The translations under genes were made by a program, and so were the position numbers. From NCBI GenBank assembly GCA_959347315.1, contig OY365807.1:7971415-8035414 (forward strand): DNA of 64,000 nt. Direction: 5' to 3'. This document shows, piece after piece, positions 36,658-49,489 of this stretch (position 1 is its first letter; each line of letters opens with the position of its first letter). This DNA is from Bimastos eiseni (taxonomy: Eukaryota; Annelida; Clitellata; Crassiclitellata; Lumbricidae). The notes below the pieces were generated by a model that saw only the letters and a program-made list of their open reading frames with translations, was not told the origin of the DNA and made no database searches.

Positions 36658-39600
36658 TTAACCTTGACAGTGTGGAGTGCCATCTTGGACGTCTAGGTGG
36701 TAGACACCGGTCTGTTGACAGCTGGTGTCTGCTGCGTATCCCATATAGGCACATGGGTCCAGTCCACAGGAACAGTCATCGCACGAACCCTACATATGAA
36801 AACAAAGGAAATACTTTTTTATCGCCTATTTGTCTGTTACATGTTCGCTGTTTCCCAACGACAACATCATTTAATGTTGCGTACCAAATATTTCTGACAT
36901 ATAAAGTCTGAACATAGAAGTGACCAAAGTCCCTAGAAACTCAATTGGCTATGTAATATGTAAGCCCAAATAAATCGGATGAAATGATGAATAGTGTCAA
37001 CAAGCTAACATAGATTTAAACTTGACTGGAAGGTGCGATGCCAACATAACAGTTCGCATAAACAGTATCAACAGTTTGCCATCAGAGATATTTGGATCAG
37101 TACAAAAGAATTTAATCTCTTTTGTCAAATGACCACGTAACCACTTTTGTAACTAGATTTCTTTCTACCCCATTTCACGCGGGCGTCTCTGTCACCATGG
37201 CCCACCAATTGCTGGATAATGAAGTCACTGACCCGCCATCAAAAGAGCTTTGATACCTCTTATCGAAGAGAGGCATGCGTAATTGAGCTGCAACAATGCC
37301 TCTGACAGGTTAAAGCGAAGCTGTTATGATGGCATGTTGATAGTAACATGCGAGGTGGGTTATTTTGTAATATAATCTATCAATGCTAAGTTTCTCATCC
37401 TAGAGTGAACTGACAGTTCAAAATAAAGGATGAGAAACTTGGCAACAGTGACCTAATTGTTCAACATTCAGACGTTGCTTGTTGTCAGCATTTGGCCCTA
37501 AAAGATTGTTATCATTTACCCAAATGCAAATAAGCTTATATAGTATATAATGTTTGTTGAGGCTTACAGGAATGTTTTCGTAGTTGCTGCATTCGGTCCT
37601 CGACTGATAGCAATCCTCTTCGATTGACTCCGTCATGTAAGCAACTGCCCGGAAGTGGCTGCAGGTGAGGACGTCGGCTAGATTAAAATATACAAAACAG
37701 AACTGTTTTTAAAAGCATTGCTGATCTTACTTATTCTGATCAAAGTACATGTGTAGATTTCAATAGATGTGTTAACTGCCGATATGGACCACTTCGGCCA
37801 CATTCAATGTCATTTAAACAGAACATGGGCTTAAGATGTAAACCTAACCCGTAGCCGTTCAGGTGAGCGGGAACTTCTATTCTAAACTGAAAACTGGGTG
37901 CTATACATCATTGCACTATAGTCAATGGTTCTGGTTCAATGAGCTATTGTGATTTCGAATCCTGAATGTTTAACACCTTCCCAAACTTTCAGTGTTCAGT
38001 CTAGCACACTTTTATCCTTATTCGTCCTGTTTGATACAGATCATATAAAAATTTAGACTATGCTTACATTTATTTGAGTAGGCGTTTATGAATTCTCGTC
38101 TATGGTTTCGCCTCAAATCTCCACAGGAGACGCTCTACAGTCTTCACATTCTGGCATCCTAAATAACACCCGTATACTTACATTGACGTACGATTCACCA
38201 CGTCTCTTTACATCATATTCAGTTAGCTAAGTCTACGCATAAGTCAGAATGTGCGATCGTAATCTCTATAGGGACCAACTTACATAGCGCCGCCAAATAT
38301 CAAGTCAAGTCGCACGATGGAACTACAGTCATTCCATTTAATATTTCGCACAATCCACGATCGCCTTCCTAACTTATACAAGAGATTGTTGCTTGATACG
38401 TACCACCGCAACCTGGCTGATCGTGTCCACCATCTGGGTAAAAGTCAATGTGACCGAGAGGGCGAAGTGTTCCGTAGGTCTGTGAGTCTGTGTGAAGTAC
38501 ATCTACGAAAGTGGCACAGTCTGGATTCAGTCCAATCGACAAGTCATTGCTGCTCTCAAACGAGGGACCAGCGGGATCCATACCTGAAGCACGCATCAGT
38601 ATCGTCTTTCACGTATACAGCAGAGTTACATAGCGAACAATCCCTAACAAAATGGGACCTTCTGCTACAATTTAAGGTCTACTTAGAATAATTTTTCATG
38701 TTCCAGACTTTCTAAAGTGTTCGAATGACACCCGTTCAAAACAGCTTTCTGTTATTATAATTATGTGCATTGAGAGTCTCAGTCTTGTCTGACTGTTTAT
38801 CCTTCGGTAGAAGCAGTTTTAGAACTAATGTGTCAGATTGAGACTTTGTATTGGTTAAGGTCAGGTCACGGTCATCTCTGATGATCTTCTCTTGAACTGA
38901 CGCCAAACTAATATGTGATTACATTACGACACAATGAGCAGCGTTGTAATCGCAATCGCCTCCAAGCAATCCAGATGCCCTCACCCGTAACTCCCAAAGA
39001 CCACCGCATCACTCCTGTCCTCGAATCATTCCACTGGCTCAAAACACACGTCACTGAACGAATAGAATTATGGTCATATAACCCACCAACAACACACTTC
39101 AATCCTGCCAGCCCTAGTACCTCCATCAGTTATTCACGGTCCAACCTCTTCGTTCGACCAGTCCCTCATCCACCCTAACACTACTCCGCACCTCCGTAAC
39201 ATCATCACTGAAATATATTGCAAATTGCTCCATAACAATTGCTACCCCCTGTTTGGAACAAACTCCAACCAGTATTATGATAGATATCCTATTCATCATA
39301 CGATCTCAACCAAAACATCACCTCTTGCTATCACAAGATCTTTCTCTCAAACCTAAAACATCTCTTTTTCGGAAATCCTACTCAGATTCCTTCTCTTCCA
39401 CTTTTGTGAACCTCATACGCCGTTTAGACCCCATCCACCTAGAGGCCTAGTCGCTGACCTTCCATCTGCCTGACACTCTGGATATTGACCTATAAACTGC
39501 TTTGGTCATGTGACCCAGCTAGCTTAGACGCCATAGAAAAGTCGACTTTACTATTACGATATGACCGCAGTAGACGCAGGCTACACATGCCAATAAAGAA

Positions 39601-42600
39601 TGCAAATAACTTGCCATTCTTTACATGAAAGCTATGTTGTTCTGTATTGCTTAGAATCATTTTTATCGAAGTGTGTATACCTGTAATTCTTCCAATTTTC
39701 GGTGTTGAGTGCTGGCCTGTGTGTCCACACACGTGAGATCCAAGACTGTGTCCAACACACCACATACGAGAGCTGGCTCCACCGCCGTTGTTGACGAGGT
39801 TGTCAATAACTAGAGCCGTGTATGCTCCGGTTGAGCGAGTGTTCGAAGCAGCCTGAAGGTAGTTAAGGATGTCAGCTCCACCTTCCCAGCCAACAATGAC
39901 GACGTTTATATCTTCCTATCAAATTCACAACACACACGCACACATGAATACAACTTTTGTTGAAGAGATGACTATGGTTGAGCGGGTGGAGTATGATTGT
40001 GTAGACTGAAGGAATGAGTGACGGCCTGATTGGATAAATGGATGAACGAATGGATGGATCTCGTCTAAAATGTGGGGGCACCTACTGAGAGGCGTAAGAA
40101 TTGTGGGGGACAAACGCATAATGTGTCCCCTCTCTTTAAAAGGTAGGGGACTTGTTCCCTCGACCTCCCCTCCCCGAGATCGCCGTCTCTAAATGGACAA
40201 ACGAATGAGTGGACAAACGATGGATGGAATTATAACAGATTAGAAAGATTTAGAAACACTGTTATGACGAAGCATAAAATTATATCTGATAACGTTAGAG
40301 CTAAAGTCGCATTTACAATCGATTAATAATGAACTTGGTAAGAAAGAAAGTTGGGAGGATAATATATATATATATATATGGAACATTTTAAAATCTGTGA
40401 AATACCCAATTTCTTTATACTCCCAACTTATATATATAGAACATTTAAAACTCTGTGAGACAGACTACATGAGTGTGGCGATCATAGACGTCGCATAATT
40501 ATCTACCCTGTCGAGGAAAGCGTCTTTCATGTCATCCATCCATCCGTTGTCTCCATCGCCCTGGTAGCCATGGACGATGAAAGCAGTCCTCAGCAGAGGC
40601 TGGAAAGCGTTTCTACATAGTAAAGCAATCAATCAATGGACTTAAATCTCTGTAATAACTGACATCGTATTATAAGAAAGTAAGGAAGTATTAAACGAAA
40701 GCATGGTGATGGCTTTACATGCAGAGGCACAAACAAATTTATGACAAATAAACGCGCAAATATCTATAAATATTTACAGACTCGTCTATATGTTAAAGTC
40801 TAATATATCACACAAACACACATTGCCTTTTGCACCGTGCTGGGCATGGTTACTGATCCAAGGCATTGTTATTCAATTTCCATTTGTCCGTTGCTGCATT
40901 GTGCACAATATATTATATATATATATAATATATATATTACTGACTGTTTTAGCCGATTGCCCCATCACTCGGACTGCCGATTCATAGACTGCTTTACTGA
41001 CTGATTGATGAATTTAGCACCTCATTGACTGACTGACTGACTGACTGACTGACTGACTGACTGACTGACTGACTGACTGACTGACTGACTGACTGACTGA
41101 CTGACTGACTGACTGACTGACTGACTGACTGACTGACTGACTGACTGACTGACTGACTGACTGACTGACTGACTGACTGACTGACTGACTGACTAACTGA
41201 CTGACTGACTTGCTGACTGATTGACTTCCTGGTTGCTCACTTAATCCGACCTACCAACGGATTAAGTGACCGCCTTGTAATCAACTGACTGATTGAGCAA
41301 ATGACAGAACGAATGACTACTTCAACGACTGAATGATTAATTAAATTAATGCCTATAAATGAATGATGCATTGTGTAAAACAACAAATTTAAATGACTGA
41401 ACGACGGAATACTCACGGAACTTCGGTATGATCAAACGATTGTCCAATGGCTGGATTGGATCGTGTATACAACGTGTAAGATGGATCGATTTCATTGATG
41501 CACCAAGGAAGTGGAAGACCATCAAAGGGTCGGTCGTCAGTGAAGCATCCGATGTCTGGACAGCAGACATCAGCAGCCCTGTGAACACGTGACAGTTCTC
41601 TGTGCTTCAACCCTCATTTTGGTGTCCATCAAACACAGGGTGCAACGTTTTTTTGGAGTATTTAACCGTGTACTCTGTAGGACTGTCACCAAATGTAGCG
41701 GTGCAGCTCTTTGTTTAGACGTATCGAGTTTATGAGCGGAGCTCTTTGTGTGTTTTCGTTTATTGGAAAAGAAATATCGCTGTCAAAACGCAGCGACTTA
41801 CAAAATTATGTTATGACAGAAGAATCAAATAGTCCCTCAGTCATCTAGTTCGCTAGTCCTAACTTCGTGACAACATCTATGCTCTTGGCGACGTCTGTAG
41901 AAAGGCCTTGCTCACTCCAGGTCAGTCACATTTCCATTTATGATGTCCTGGCTTCGATGTCCAAGACATTCTGCTTCCTCTGTTCGGCCGCTGGCTTAGT
42001 CCTAACTTCGTGAAAGGTTCAGTCCGTGGGACCCGTGGACGTTTATGGAACATGAGGGTGCCTAATAGTTGTTTTGGTACAGTAATCTGGGTATATAGCT
42101 TTTTGTCCCTAACGGGCAGATCAAATGAGTGAGGCGTTGCTCGCAGGTTGTGTTTTGCTTGCGATCCTTCAGAACGTGTCTCCGATCCTAGGGTATCGTC
42201 GGCCTGTTGAGCCCTCATTTCTATTGACGAAGCTTCGGTTGACAGGAATCCCGATTGTTTCAACCGCGCGTTGAGGCGCTTCAAGCGGTTGCAGTCCCCA
42301 CTATTCATATAACCCCACTAGGTTGGGGACGCATTTATCAGACGCGCAATTGATGTTGAAGGTCCATTGTCGCTTGTGTGTAACTTGGTAAATTATTGTG
42401 TAGAATACAAATGCTTGACAAAAGTCAAAAGGACACAAAGTCATCATCAAGTTAGGAGAAACTATAGATGGGATGACAAGGTTTTGTCAGAGTCTGGTTA
42501 AATCAATTTTTTCAGGTTACGCGTATGAAACGTAGCAAAAACCCAGTTGTATTAGAATACCTCTTGGCCTAAGTTGTGCAATTGTTCAGGCAATACGTTT

Positions 42601-42702
42601 CGTTGTGATTGGATTTGTGGGCGGTGAGCTGCCCAATTCAGAAAAGACTTACCATGATGCTGCGACTAACGTCAGGAGAACCAAAGGGCTCAACATCGTC
42701 AT
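36658..42702 (-). CDS. Secreted pancreatic-lipase-family enzyme, copy L2 (PLAT-less)
   Basis: Seven minus-strand exons: 42653-42702, 41417-41578, 40507-40612, 39681-39915, 38404-38583, 37568-37677 and 36658-36789. All borders are GT/AG with the same phases as L1 and no stop, giving 324 residues. The start is chosen at MTML because L3 has the same two-methionine beginning; L1 begins at the second. Catalytic residues are Ser163 (GHSLGS), Asp187 (GMDPAGP) and His252 (CSHFRAV). The lid is six residues and the protein ends at the cysteine-rich segment without a PLAT domain. Exons 4-5 and the surrounding introns are almost identical to L1, whereas exon 1 and its promoter differ more. Intron 1 carries an extra segment of about 0.6 kb with an open frame on the same strand. 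It should act as an extracellular acyl hydrolase, by family. Confidence 0.9.
41025..41193. repeat. (GACT)n microsatellite in L2 intron 2
   Basis: About 42 GACT units at the position homologous to the L1 array; the flanks align without gaps. Confidence 0.96.
41922..42308 (-). CDS. Unassigned 128-codon frame in L2 intron 1 insertion
   Basis: An intact frame beginning MNSGDCNRLKRLNARLKQ and ending at TGA lies within a stretch of about 600 bp (about 41760-42360) present in L2 intron 1 but not in L1 intron 1. It is basic, rich in Ser, Thr, Arg and Lys, and has no signal peptide, membrane segment or domain that I recognise. It could be a transposon-derived frame, a retained piece of another gene, or chance. 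It is on the lipase strand but is not in frame with flanking splice sites that I could identify. Confidence 0.25.
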   Translation of the reverse strand: MNSGDCNRLKRLNARLKQSGFLSTEASSIEMRAQQADDTLGSETRSEGSQAKHNLRATPHSFDLPVRDKKLYTQITVPKQLLGTLMFHKRPRVPRTEPFTKLGLSQRPNRGSRMSWTSKPGHHKWKCD

Positions 42703-42772
42703 CAGTTTCTTGTTAATATGAAAATATGTCTTCCGTGTACAATAGCTTACTCTCTGATAGACGCTGAGGTCA

Positions 42773-42814
42773 CTTATATACAATCTTCACGCAGTGTGTG
42801 ACTTATGACATCTG
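42773..42814 (-). promoter_or_regulatory. L2 core promoter: TATA-like box plus conserved upstream 20-mer
   Basis: TATATAAG on the minus strand (42773-42780) lies about 70 bp upstream of the L2 ATG, with the same 20-bp CAGATGTCATAAGTCACACA element at 42795-42814. The 15-bp gap between the two is the same as in L1. Confidence 0.65.
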
Positions 42815-45038
42815 TTCGGTAGCTTGTCGTTGTCAACAGTCCCAGTTGCAATGAAACACAACAGACTGCAGATAAGGATTAAGAATCCAGAAGGACTTAC
42901 ACAAGTTCACCTCCATGAACCCCTGGTGTTACAAGTTTATTTCATAACATTACTCTCCCATCCTGAAATTAGTGAGAACTGTGAACGCACTGAACGCTAG
43001 GCCGAGTACTTATAATGATATTAATAAAAATATTCTGTCTGATAGCAAATGAGATGAAGTCCTTCATTCTTTTTAAATATGTAACCACTCGAACTTGGAC
43101 AAGAAAACAACCGATAATGTGTTGGATATAAATAAATTATTCTTTTACAAAAGTCCAAGGAATTCGATTTCTTAATTTTGGTACATATGCACAACTTTAT
43201 TTGACCAATAACTTCTGCAACTAATTGATAGATAGGCAATCAGTGATATATCCCATACCCATATCACTGTATCCCCGCACCCATAAACTTAGCACTCGAC
43301 CAAACGGATTACATGGCTATCCCTGTGTGTGACACAGCATGGTACAATGTATGGTTTTCGAGCGTTGTCGATGATTTTGTCTAAAATCCTTCGAATTCAC
43401 TGTTTGTCTTTAAATAGCCCCGAAAACGCCGCCTTCCCCCGCCGCTAAGCCGTCAAGTCTAAGCCAGTCGTTGGTTATCATTTGCTAGGAATATCGTTTG
43501 GTCGAAATTAGTTCCTAGTAGTCCATAAACATTGAATAAGCTACGTAATTGTTTTCACGTGTTTTTAACAAACGCTCGTCTTACGTCGTAATCTGGCTGT
43601 AAATGTATTTGTTTCTAATGAAATTACAATTTCCTTTTGTTCTTGTAAGCTTTGTTAAGACAAATGCGATGATAACATCCACGAAAACTGGACCATGCTG
43701 GTTCATCAATCATGTCTTCGTATGAAGCGCATTACGGTTGCTTCGTGCGTCGTACAAATAATTTTATCATCAACAAGTGCAGAATGTAACCTTATTTGCT
43801 GTTAATTTTAACAGGAAAATCAGGCGCACCATTTATATAACCAAAGTCTCAATCGGAACACTCGCCCGATGAAACACTCACGATCGGACGAATTTTAGGG
43901 GTGAAGAGCGCACCTGCTGAAATCAAAGTTCAATCCCAAGCGAAGCTAGGCTGTAAGGCTAATTCCCATATATTCATTTATTCATTCAATTGAACACCTT
44001 TATAGCGCCTGATTAAGAAGTCAACTAAGATGCGCTCTTAGCCCAGCCACGGCGATGCAAATCTGTCTTAAGGAACTTGTTAACGAAAGGCACATTGCTG
44101 GGTAATATGACGACATTGTCAGAGGTGAATTAGAAGTTTAAATAAAGTAGCTTTTTTATTAGCAATTAGATTAAGCATTACGTAAATTGATACACTATCA
44201 TACATTATGTAAGATAAAGTTACAAAATATGTTTAGATAACTGTTATTGTCAATTTAAAATTAATGCTTTTTGCTGAAATTCTGCCCAAACGCAGTCATT
44301 ATTTAGGTGTCACCCCTCTGAATGGTGTCACCCAGTGCGGTCCGCATCCCCCTTCGCAACCGCGTATCCCTGTAGTGACAACACTCTATGTGACGACCCA
44401 CTGTAAGGTCGGTGTTTTAGAGTAGTTGGAAAACCATCTAACATACTCTAAATGAGTCATACATGTAGGTTAGTTAACAACTAAAATAGTACAATTGAAC
44501 TGAAGAAACTAAATCGTAAACAAACTCAAAAGTGTGGTACAGTGGCTAATCAGTTAGAGCGGTCAGTCCGTAACGTTCAGTGTGCACTCAGCGAGCGGGT
44601 TCGTCCATCGTCCGGGGAGTCACTGCGAGCAAGTCCTTCGCGCACAATTGCTCTGCAGTACAACTGCAAATGCGCCGTCGACTAAGCAAAAAATGTTGGA
44701 AGAAGGGTGGTATCAAATTTCGGTGATAAATTAAATTAATTTTAAAACTAAATACATCGTAGGTTAGGTCTCTGCTCTGAATAAATCGATAACTTCAGAT
44801 GTCTGCTCACAAGTAAGTGGCCGATGCTGGGCTTTCCACATCATACTGAGTTGTCATCAATTTTGTCCGAAAATCGGGTAACTCGACAAACCTTGTAAGT
44901 ACGTTTCCCTTAGGCCCTATTCGGAATAACACACATAAAATGAAAGCACCATTTTGTCACTGGTAGGATGAACTCTTGCTTTTAATGAACGCGAAGCTTA
45001 TGAAGAAGAAATCTGCGAATTATGTGCTCAAACGGAAG
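42815..45038. other. Spacer between L2 and the Mab-21-like gene
   Basis: 42.8-43.5 kb is the duplicated upstream flank shared with L1. The remainder is unique, with a tRNA-like SINE at about 44.53 kb and a TTTATAGCGCC dispersed motif near 44000. No exon was identified. Confidence 0.55.
44534..44700 (+). mobile_element. tRNA-derived SINE candidate
   Basis: The plus strand reads TGGCTAATCAGTTAGAGCG (44543-44561, A-box-like) and, about 40 bp later, GGGTTCGTCC (44598-44607, B-box-like), followed by an unrelated tail. This is the order and spacing of a pol III internal promoter in a tRNA-derived SINE. It does not fold as a complete tRNA by eye, and the anticodon region is not tRNA-like. Confidence 0.5.
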
Positions 45039-47438
45039 TCAAGTTTTATAAGCATAAAATTCAGAAATTGCCTGTACACACTGAAGACTTAAGTCGACAC
45101 AACATCTGGCTTTCAAATATCTTGCAAGAAAATATCTGCCGAAAAAATAATGACATTTAATGGAGTAATCACATTGAAGAAGACACGAGAGTTCATATCT
45201 TCGAAAGTAAACCTTGTTGGCAAACCAGTTTTCAAACGCTGAGTCGTCTGTTAACTCTGAGTTACGTTTTTCACCAAAATAGTAAAAGAGTGTGTGAAAT
45301 CCAAGCAACGACTGAAGAGAAGTGGTAGGTAAACACCCATGGTAGCTATCATTGTGGTCAATCCAGTGCGAAATACGTGATTCGTCAGTAAGATTGCACT
45401 TCCGCAGATCATTATTCAGAGTTGATAAATAATAAAAGAGTGTGTAAAACCCATGTAAAGACTGTATATCTCCATGAAAAAAAGCGTCAAGCGGCGGAAA
45501 TAATAAAACATTTGCTAACGAAGAATCGTTCAAATCATCTTGCAGATCAGGCTCATGAAGAATTCGCTCACATAAATGCAGTACTTCTTCGTATCGGTGA
45601 CACTTGTAAAAGTACAAAGCGCGATAGCAATCAATTGTGTTGCACTGGATTCCAAAGTCCTTGCGAATCACATTATAGAATGACGCCATACTTTCTAAGG
45701 CATATTCCATCAGGGCATCAATTACTGATTCTCTTGCTATCAAAGGATTCGCTAACGTAGTTTCGCTTTCTGTCAAAGAGACTGTTCTGCGGTAAAGGGA
45801 TTGCTTGGCAGCAATGAGATGAGTTCCCGACTTCTTCTCAGCAACACATTTCTGCTTTGATAAAGTCATCAGATATCCGTCCATAAGAATGATAAATCGT
45901 AATACAAATCTAAATTGAATATTCTTTCGGCATACAATACAGTAGTTAAATAATTAGCTAAGACCTTTGGTGAAAGGCGTAGATCAAGGCAAAGCCGTCG
46001 GTTGATATAATAGAGATCACTGTCAGTTATCGCCTTGGGCAGCAAAATTAATCCAACGATTCCTGCCACATCATCAATAAAGAATAAACAACCAGCACTC
46101 GATGTTTCGATGTCCTTTTCAGACGTTTCATCTCCGAGTATTGACAAGCAAAGGTGCATTGCCTGTTGGTATTCTGGTGTGGCAAAATGGAGAGCGGCCA
46201 GATAGGCGGAAGCTGCAGGAGCAATGCCGTCCAAGTTATAACAGTCGTAATCCAGAGCTTTTCTAAGATACTCTTTTGATATGAGAGATAGCAGCTGAAA
46301 TTCTGAACGGTTATTTGAACCAGTTAGATTTTCCATGAGATTCTGAGCACGTAGATATTGAAACCGACTACTTTCTTCTGTGTACGTTTTCGGAAAGTTA
46401 TAATACACGGACATTATAATATTAGGCTTCAACGAAATTGCTACAAGAAATTCAATAAAAAGACTGCCGTCCCATGAAATCTCACCGCAGCCAATAGCAT
46501 ATGCGTCGTGCAAAATACACAGCAGGGTACTGTAGTGCATAAAATATATGGTGTTTTGCATTGTTGGAAGATCCATCAATCTATACTTTATTTTCAATTC
46601 TAGACATATTGAAATATATCCTAGTTTAAGTCTCAGACGCAGTCCTGAACTGCACCCGTCTTTTATTATAGGACGACAGTTCCTAGAAGAGTATGCAAAT
46701 GTGAAAAGCAACATTAAATCCAATTATTCTGCTACAGTGCACTTTCGAAATTCAATAAGAGGCAACATGTAATCCATAAAGTGTGTTGTTTCTTGAAATG
46801 TACTTTCAACTTCGAAAAATTCTCAACAATAGGCAATATGTAATTATCTACAAACCAATCAACAAGTATTCTAGAATTTCTGAACTCATTAAGTCGCTCT
46901 ATAGTCTTGCTAAGCATTGCTAAGTTAGATGGTGCATAAAATAAATTTGCTTTGGGAATAAAATAATTCGGAAGGTATCTCCTTCTTAGCCATTCTGAAA
47001 GCCGTTTTAGCAACTCACAGCAGACAGCAATAAGAAACGACGAGGTCCACCATTCGGGGGTCATCTCTTCACAAGTCCATAACATCAGCGTCTTTATGTG
47101 ATACGTACAGAGAACCTCGTCCCCATTTGCGCATTCCTTTTCTATTTAATTCTCTCTTTGTCAAGAATCTGAGCAAATGATAGATAATCTGTTGAACTTT
47201 AGTCCAACTCTGAAGTAAAATAACTTCCGCCAGAGAAAACGACTTTCTCCACTGTGCTTTCAGTTCAAAACTGGACTTTAGACCTTTGTTGGACTGTCGA
47301 GAGCAAAACGTCCCACAAAATTGTGCATTGTCGCTGATAAAAAGCAGTTTGTTGTGAAACTGCCAAACGGGATGGTCCTTTGATGAAAATAGAATTTGCA
47401 TGGGCATTGATATTAAAATGCCTTGCATAATTTCTAGC
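45039..47438 (-). pseudogene. Mab-21-domain protein (cGAS-like receptor superfamily), frame-broken
   Basis: The segment starts after a GTTTTTAG acceptor at 47439-47440. The first frame holds WRKSFSLAEVILLQSWTKVQQIIYHLLRF. After a one-base shift at about 47145 the next reads TYHIKTLMLWTCEEMTPEWW and CCELLKRLSEWL. These are hallmark C-terminal-lobe motifs of Mab-21 domains, the nucleotidyltransferase superfamily that includes cGAS-like receptors. A long helical extension of about 600 residues follows in frames 45869-46723 and 45039-45884. At least three frame breaks occur (about 47145, 46725 and 45880), with in-frame stops, while the lipase and GPCR exons nearby are unbroken; decay is therefore likelier than assembly error. 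A 50-60 bp intron could explain the break at 46725. The N-terminal nucleotidyltransferase half, with its Gly-Ser and Asp-x-Asp residues, was not found and would lie on upstream exons. Confidence 0.7.
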
Positions 47439-49489
47439 CTAAAAACGATAGAGCGATATGTGAAAATGCGTACATAGGTCTAAGTAGCTAATATGCCCTC
47501 TAATGTAATTGCTAATGATTGAATCGATTCATGTACATTCATAAATAAATTAGCATTCTTCAATGAATAGTCGCTGTTTTGATGATCGCTATTTTGAAAT
47601 AGTCGCAGTTTTTTGCGTCGCTATTGTGATCGCGGTTTTGATAACTTAAACCTACACCGGACCAAGGCCTAGTAGGTCTACACATACGTGATGTGGTGAT
47701 GAAAATCAACCCAAACCTTATTGTGTCATCTGCAATTAAAACCTACCAACTTATTCGATGAACCCTTGACAATTTCAGCGCCATTTCAATACAAAAACAT
47801 TTGTGAAGGGATTAAGCCCTCGATATTTTAAAATAACAGCCATGAAAGTGCTACATAGTATAAATACTGTTAAATTGTTTGCTGTCGTTTACTCAGAAGC
47901 ATTAGAAACATCTTTTGTTGATATGATTACATTTAGACTATAAAATTGCATACGAATTTCTAAACTTGCTTACCTGCGACTCTATTGGGCCTACCGGGAT
48001 TCACAAGTGTTTAATTAAGAGCTCTGACCTTTTACTAAAGTCCTAGTACATTGTGAAACCGGTCATTGGTATCATAGTCTGACTATAAAAGTTAGCTATT
48101 GAGGTAGCCTACTAATATAATATTCTAAGATTCTAGCAGTTACATAATATAAAATAGTTAGCATGCCTCAGATCCTGCAAGATAACCTGGAATGGTCTTG
48201 CTAGTAATTAATTGCAACGGGACTTCGCGCTCGCCTGTTGTCTTCGATTTGACCTTTGCTGGTGGACCGCCAAAATTCAATTTTTGACCTGATTATACAA
48301 TAAAGATAAGGTTTGACAACCGCTGGTGTTTACTTATTAAAACTAGATAACCCTTTTGTTTATTTCACTGATTCTGCATGTTTCCTTTCTTCTCCATCTT
48401 CTTCTTCATCTTCTTCATCTTCAACATCCTCTTCTTCTTCCTCCTCCTTCCCCTCCTCCGCCTCCTCTCTCCTTTCTCCTTCTTCTTCCTATAGATTGAC
48501 ATTTTTAAAGTGGCAAATATTTAACTCCGACTACCGTTAAAGACCGACTATCGATGATGACTTTTCCAGGTGAATTGAATTGATAACTTCTGACAATGTT
48601 ACATGAGGCCGATCATTATTGCCTGTTATTGAAATGCGGTCACTGTCTAGCGGCATTCTTGGCCGTTCTACCATTTATCTGTGGCAGATTTGTCGTAGGC
48701 TACTCTGCTTGTTTAAAGGACTGTAATTTGTCGTGGATGCTGCTATGAACTTCACTGTCGTTTAATGCTGTTCAACAGAGGACTTTCAGTATGTCAGATG
48801 GGTGGGAAGGTGTGCATTGGTAAACCGCTTCAGGATATTTAATAATTATAATTATCAGCTTTTGTGTTTTTCCTCTTGTCATCGCAACTCGTTCGGCCTG
48901 TTTAGCACCGCCTAACGTTTTTCTCTACAGTAGGATTGCTAAGCGCATTAACTCCACATGCGTCAAAAATTCACCGCAAAATAATATTTAACCCCAATGA
49001 GTTCAATTTTGTTTTAACAATTTCAAACGTGCTGGTCTACTCCACTTGACTCTGTGGGGTCCTATCGGTCAGTTTACGATGCCCTCCTGCAAGCTGAAGT
49101 GCTAGAGGATTAGTGTCTTCGGCGATTACTGTAGGCCTATCATATTCCCAAAAGGGTCATCAATGTGCTGTACATGAACAATCTTGCTGGCAGATTTGTC
49201 TATAGGCCTATCGTTTACAATGAGTTGATGATAGATGGACAACTGAACTCTAGCTGTTCCAATTACTTTACAGTCAATCCAAAGCTTATCACAAAGAGTT
49301 TTAAGTCTATTTTGATGTTCAAGACAATCTCTTTCAGACAGGCATTATTCGACGCTCTATCTAACAAGGGATTAACAGGAAATCATTAGCAAGTGTTTAG
49401 AACCGTTGCAATTTTGTTATAAATATCTCTTAATGTCAGTTGATTGATGCTATATCCTCAGAAGATTCAATTGATTCCGATTATGCTGA
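47439..49489. other. Spacer between the Mab-21-like gene and L3
   Basis: Contains a TTC/TCC-rich tract (48388-48490). From about 48.6 kb it is similar to 56.3-57.43 kb, the flank of the gutted lipase relic. Upstream exons of the Mab-21-like gene may be hidden here, but none was recognisable. Confidence 0.5.

Noticed and set aside
48313..48540. 75-codon Ser-rich plus-strand frame
   Set aside because: Driven by a TTC/TCC microsatellite; no recognisable domain.
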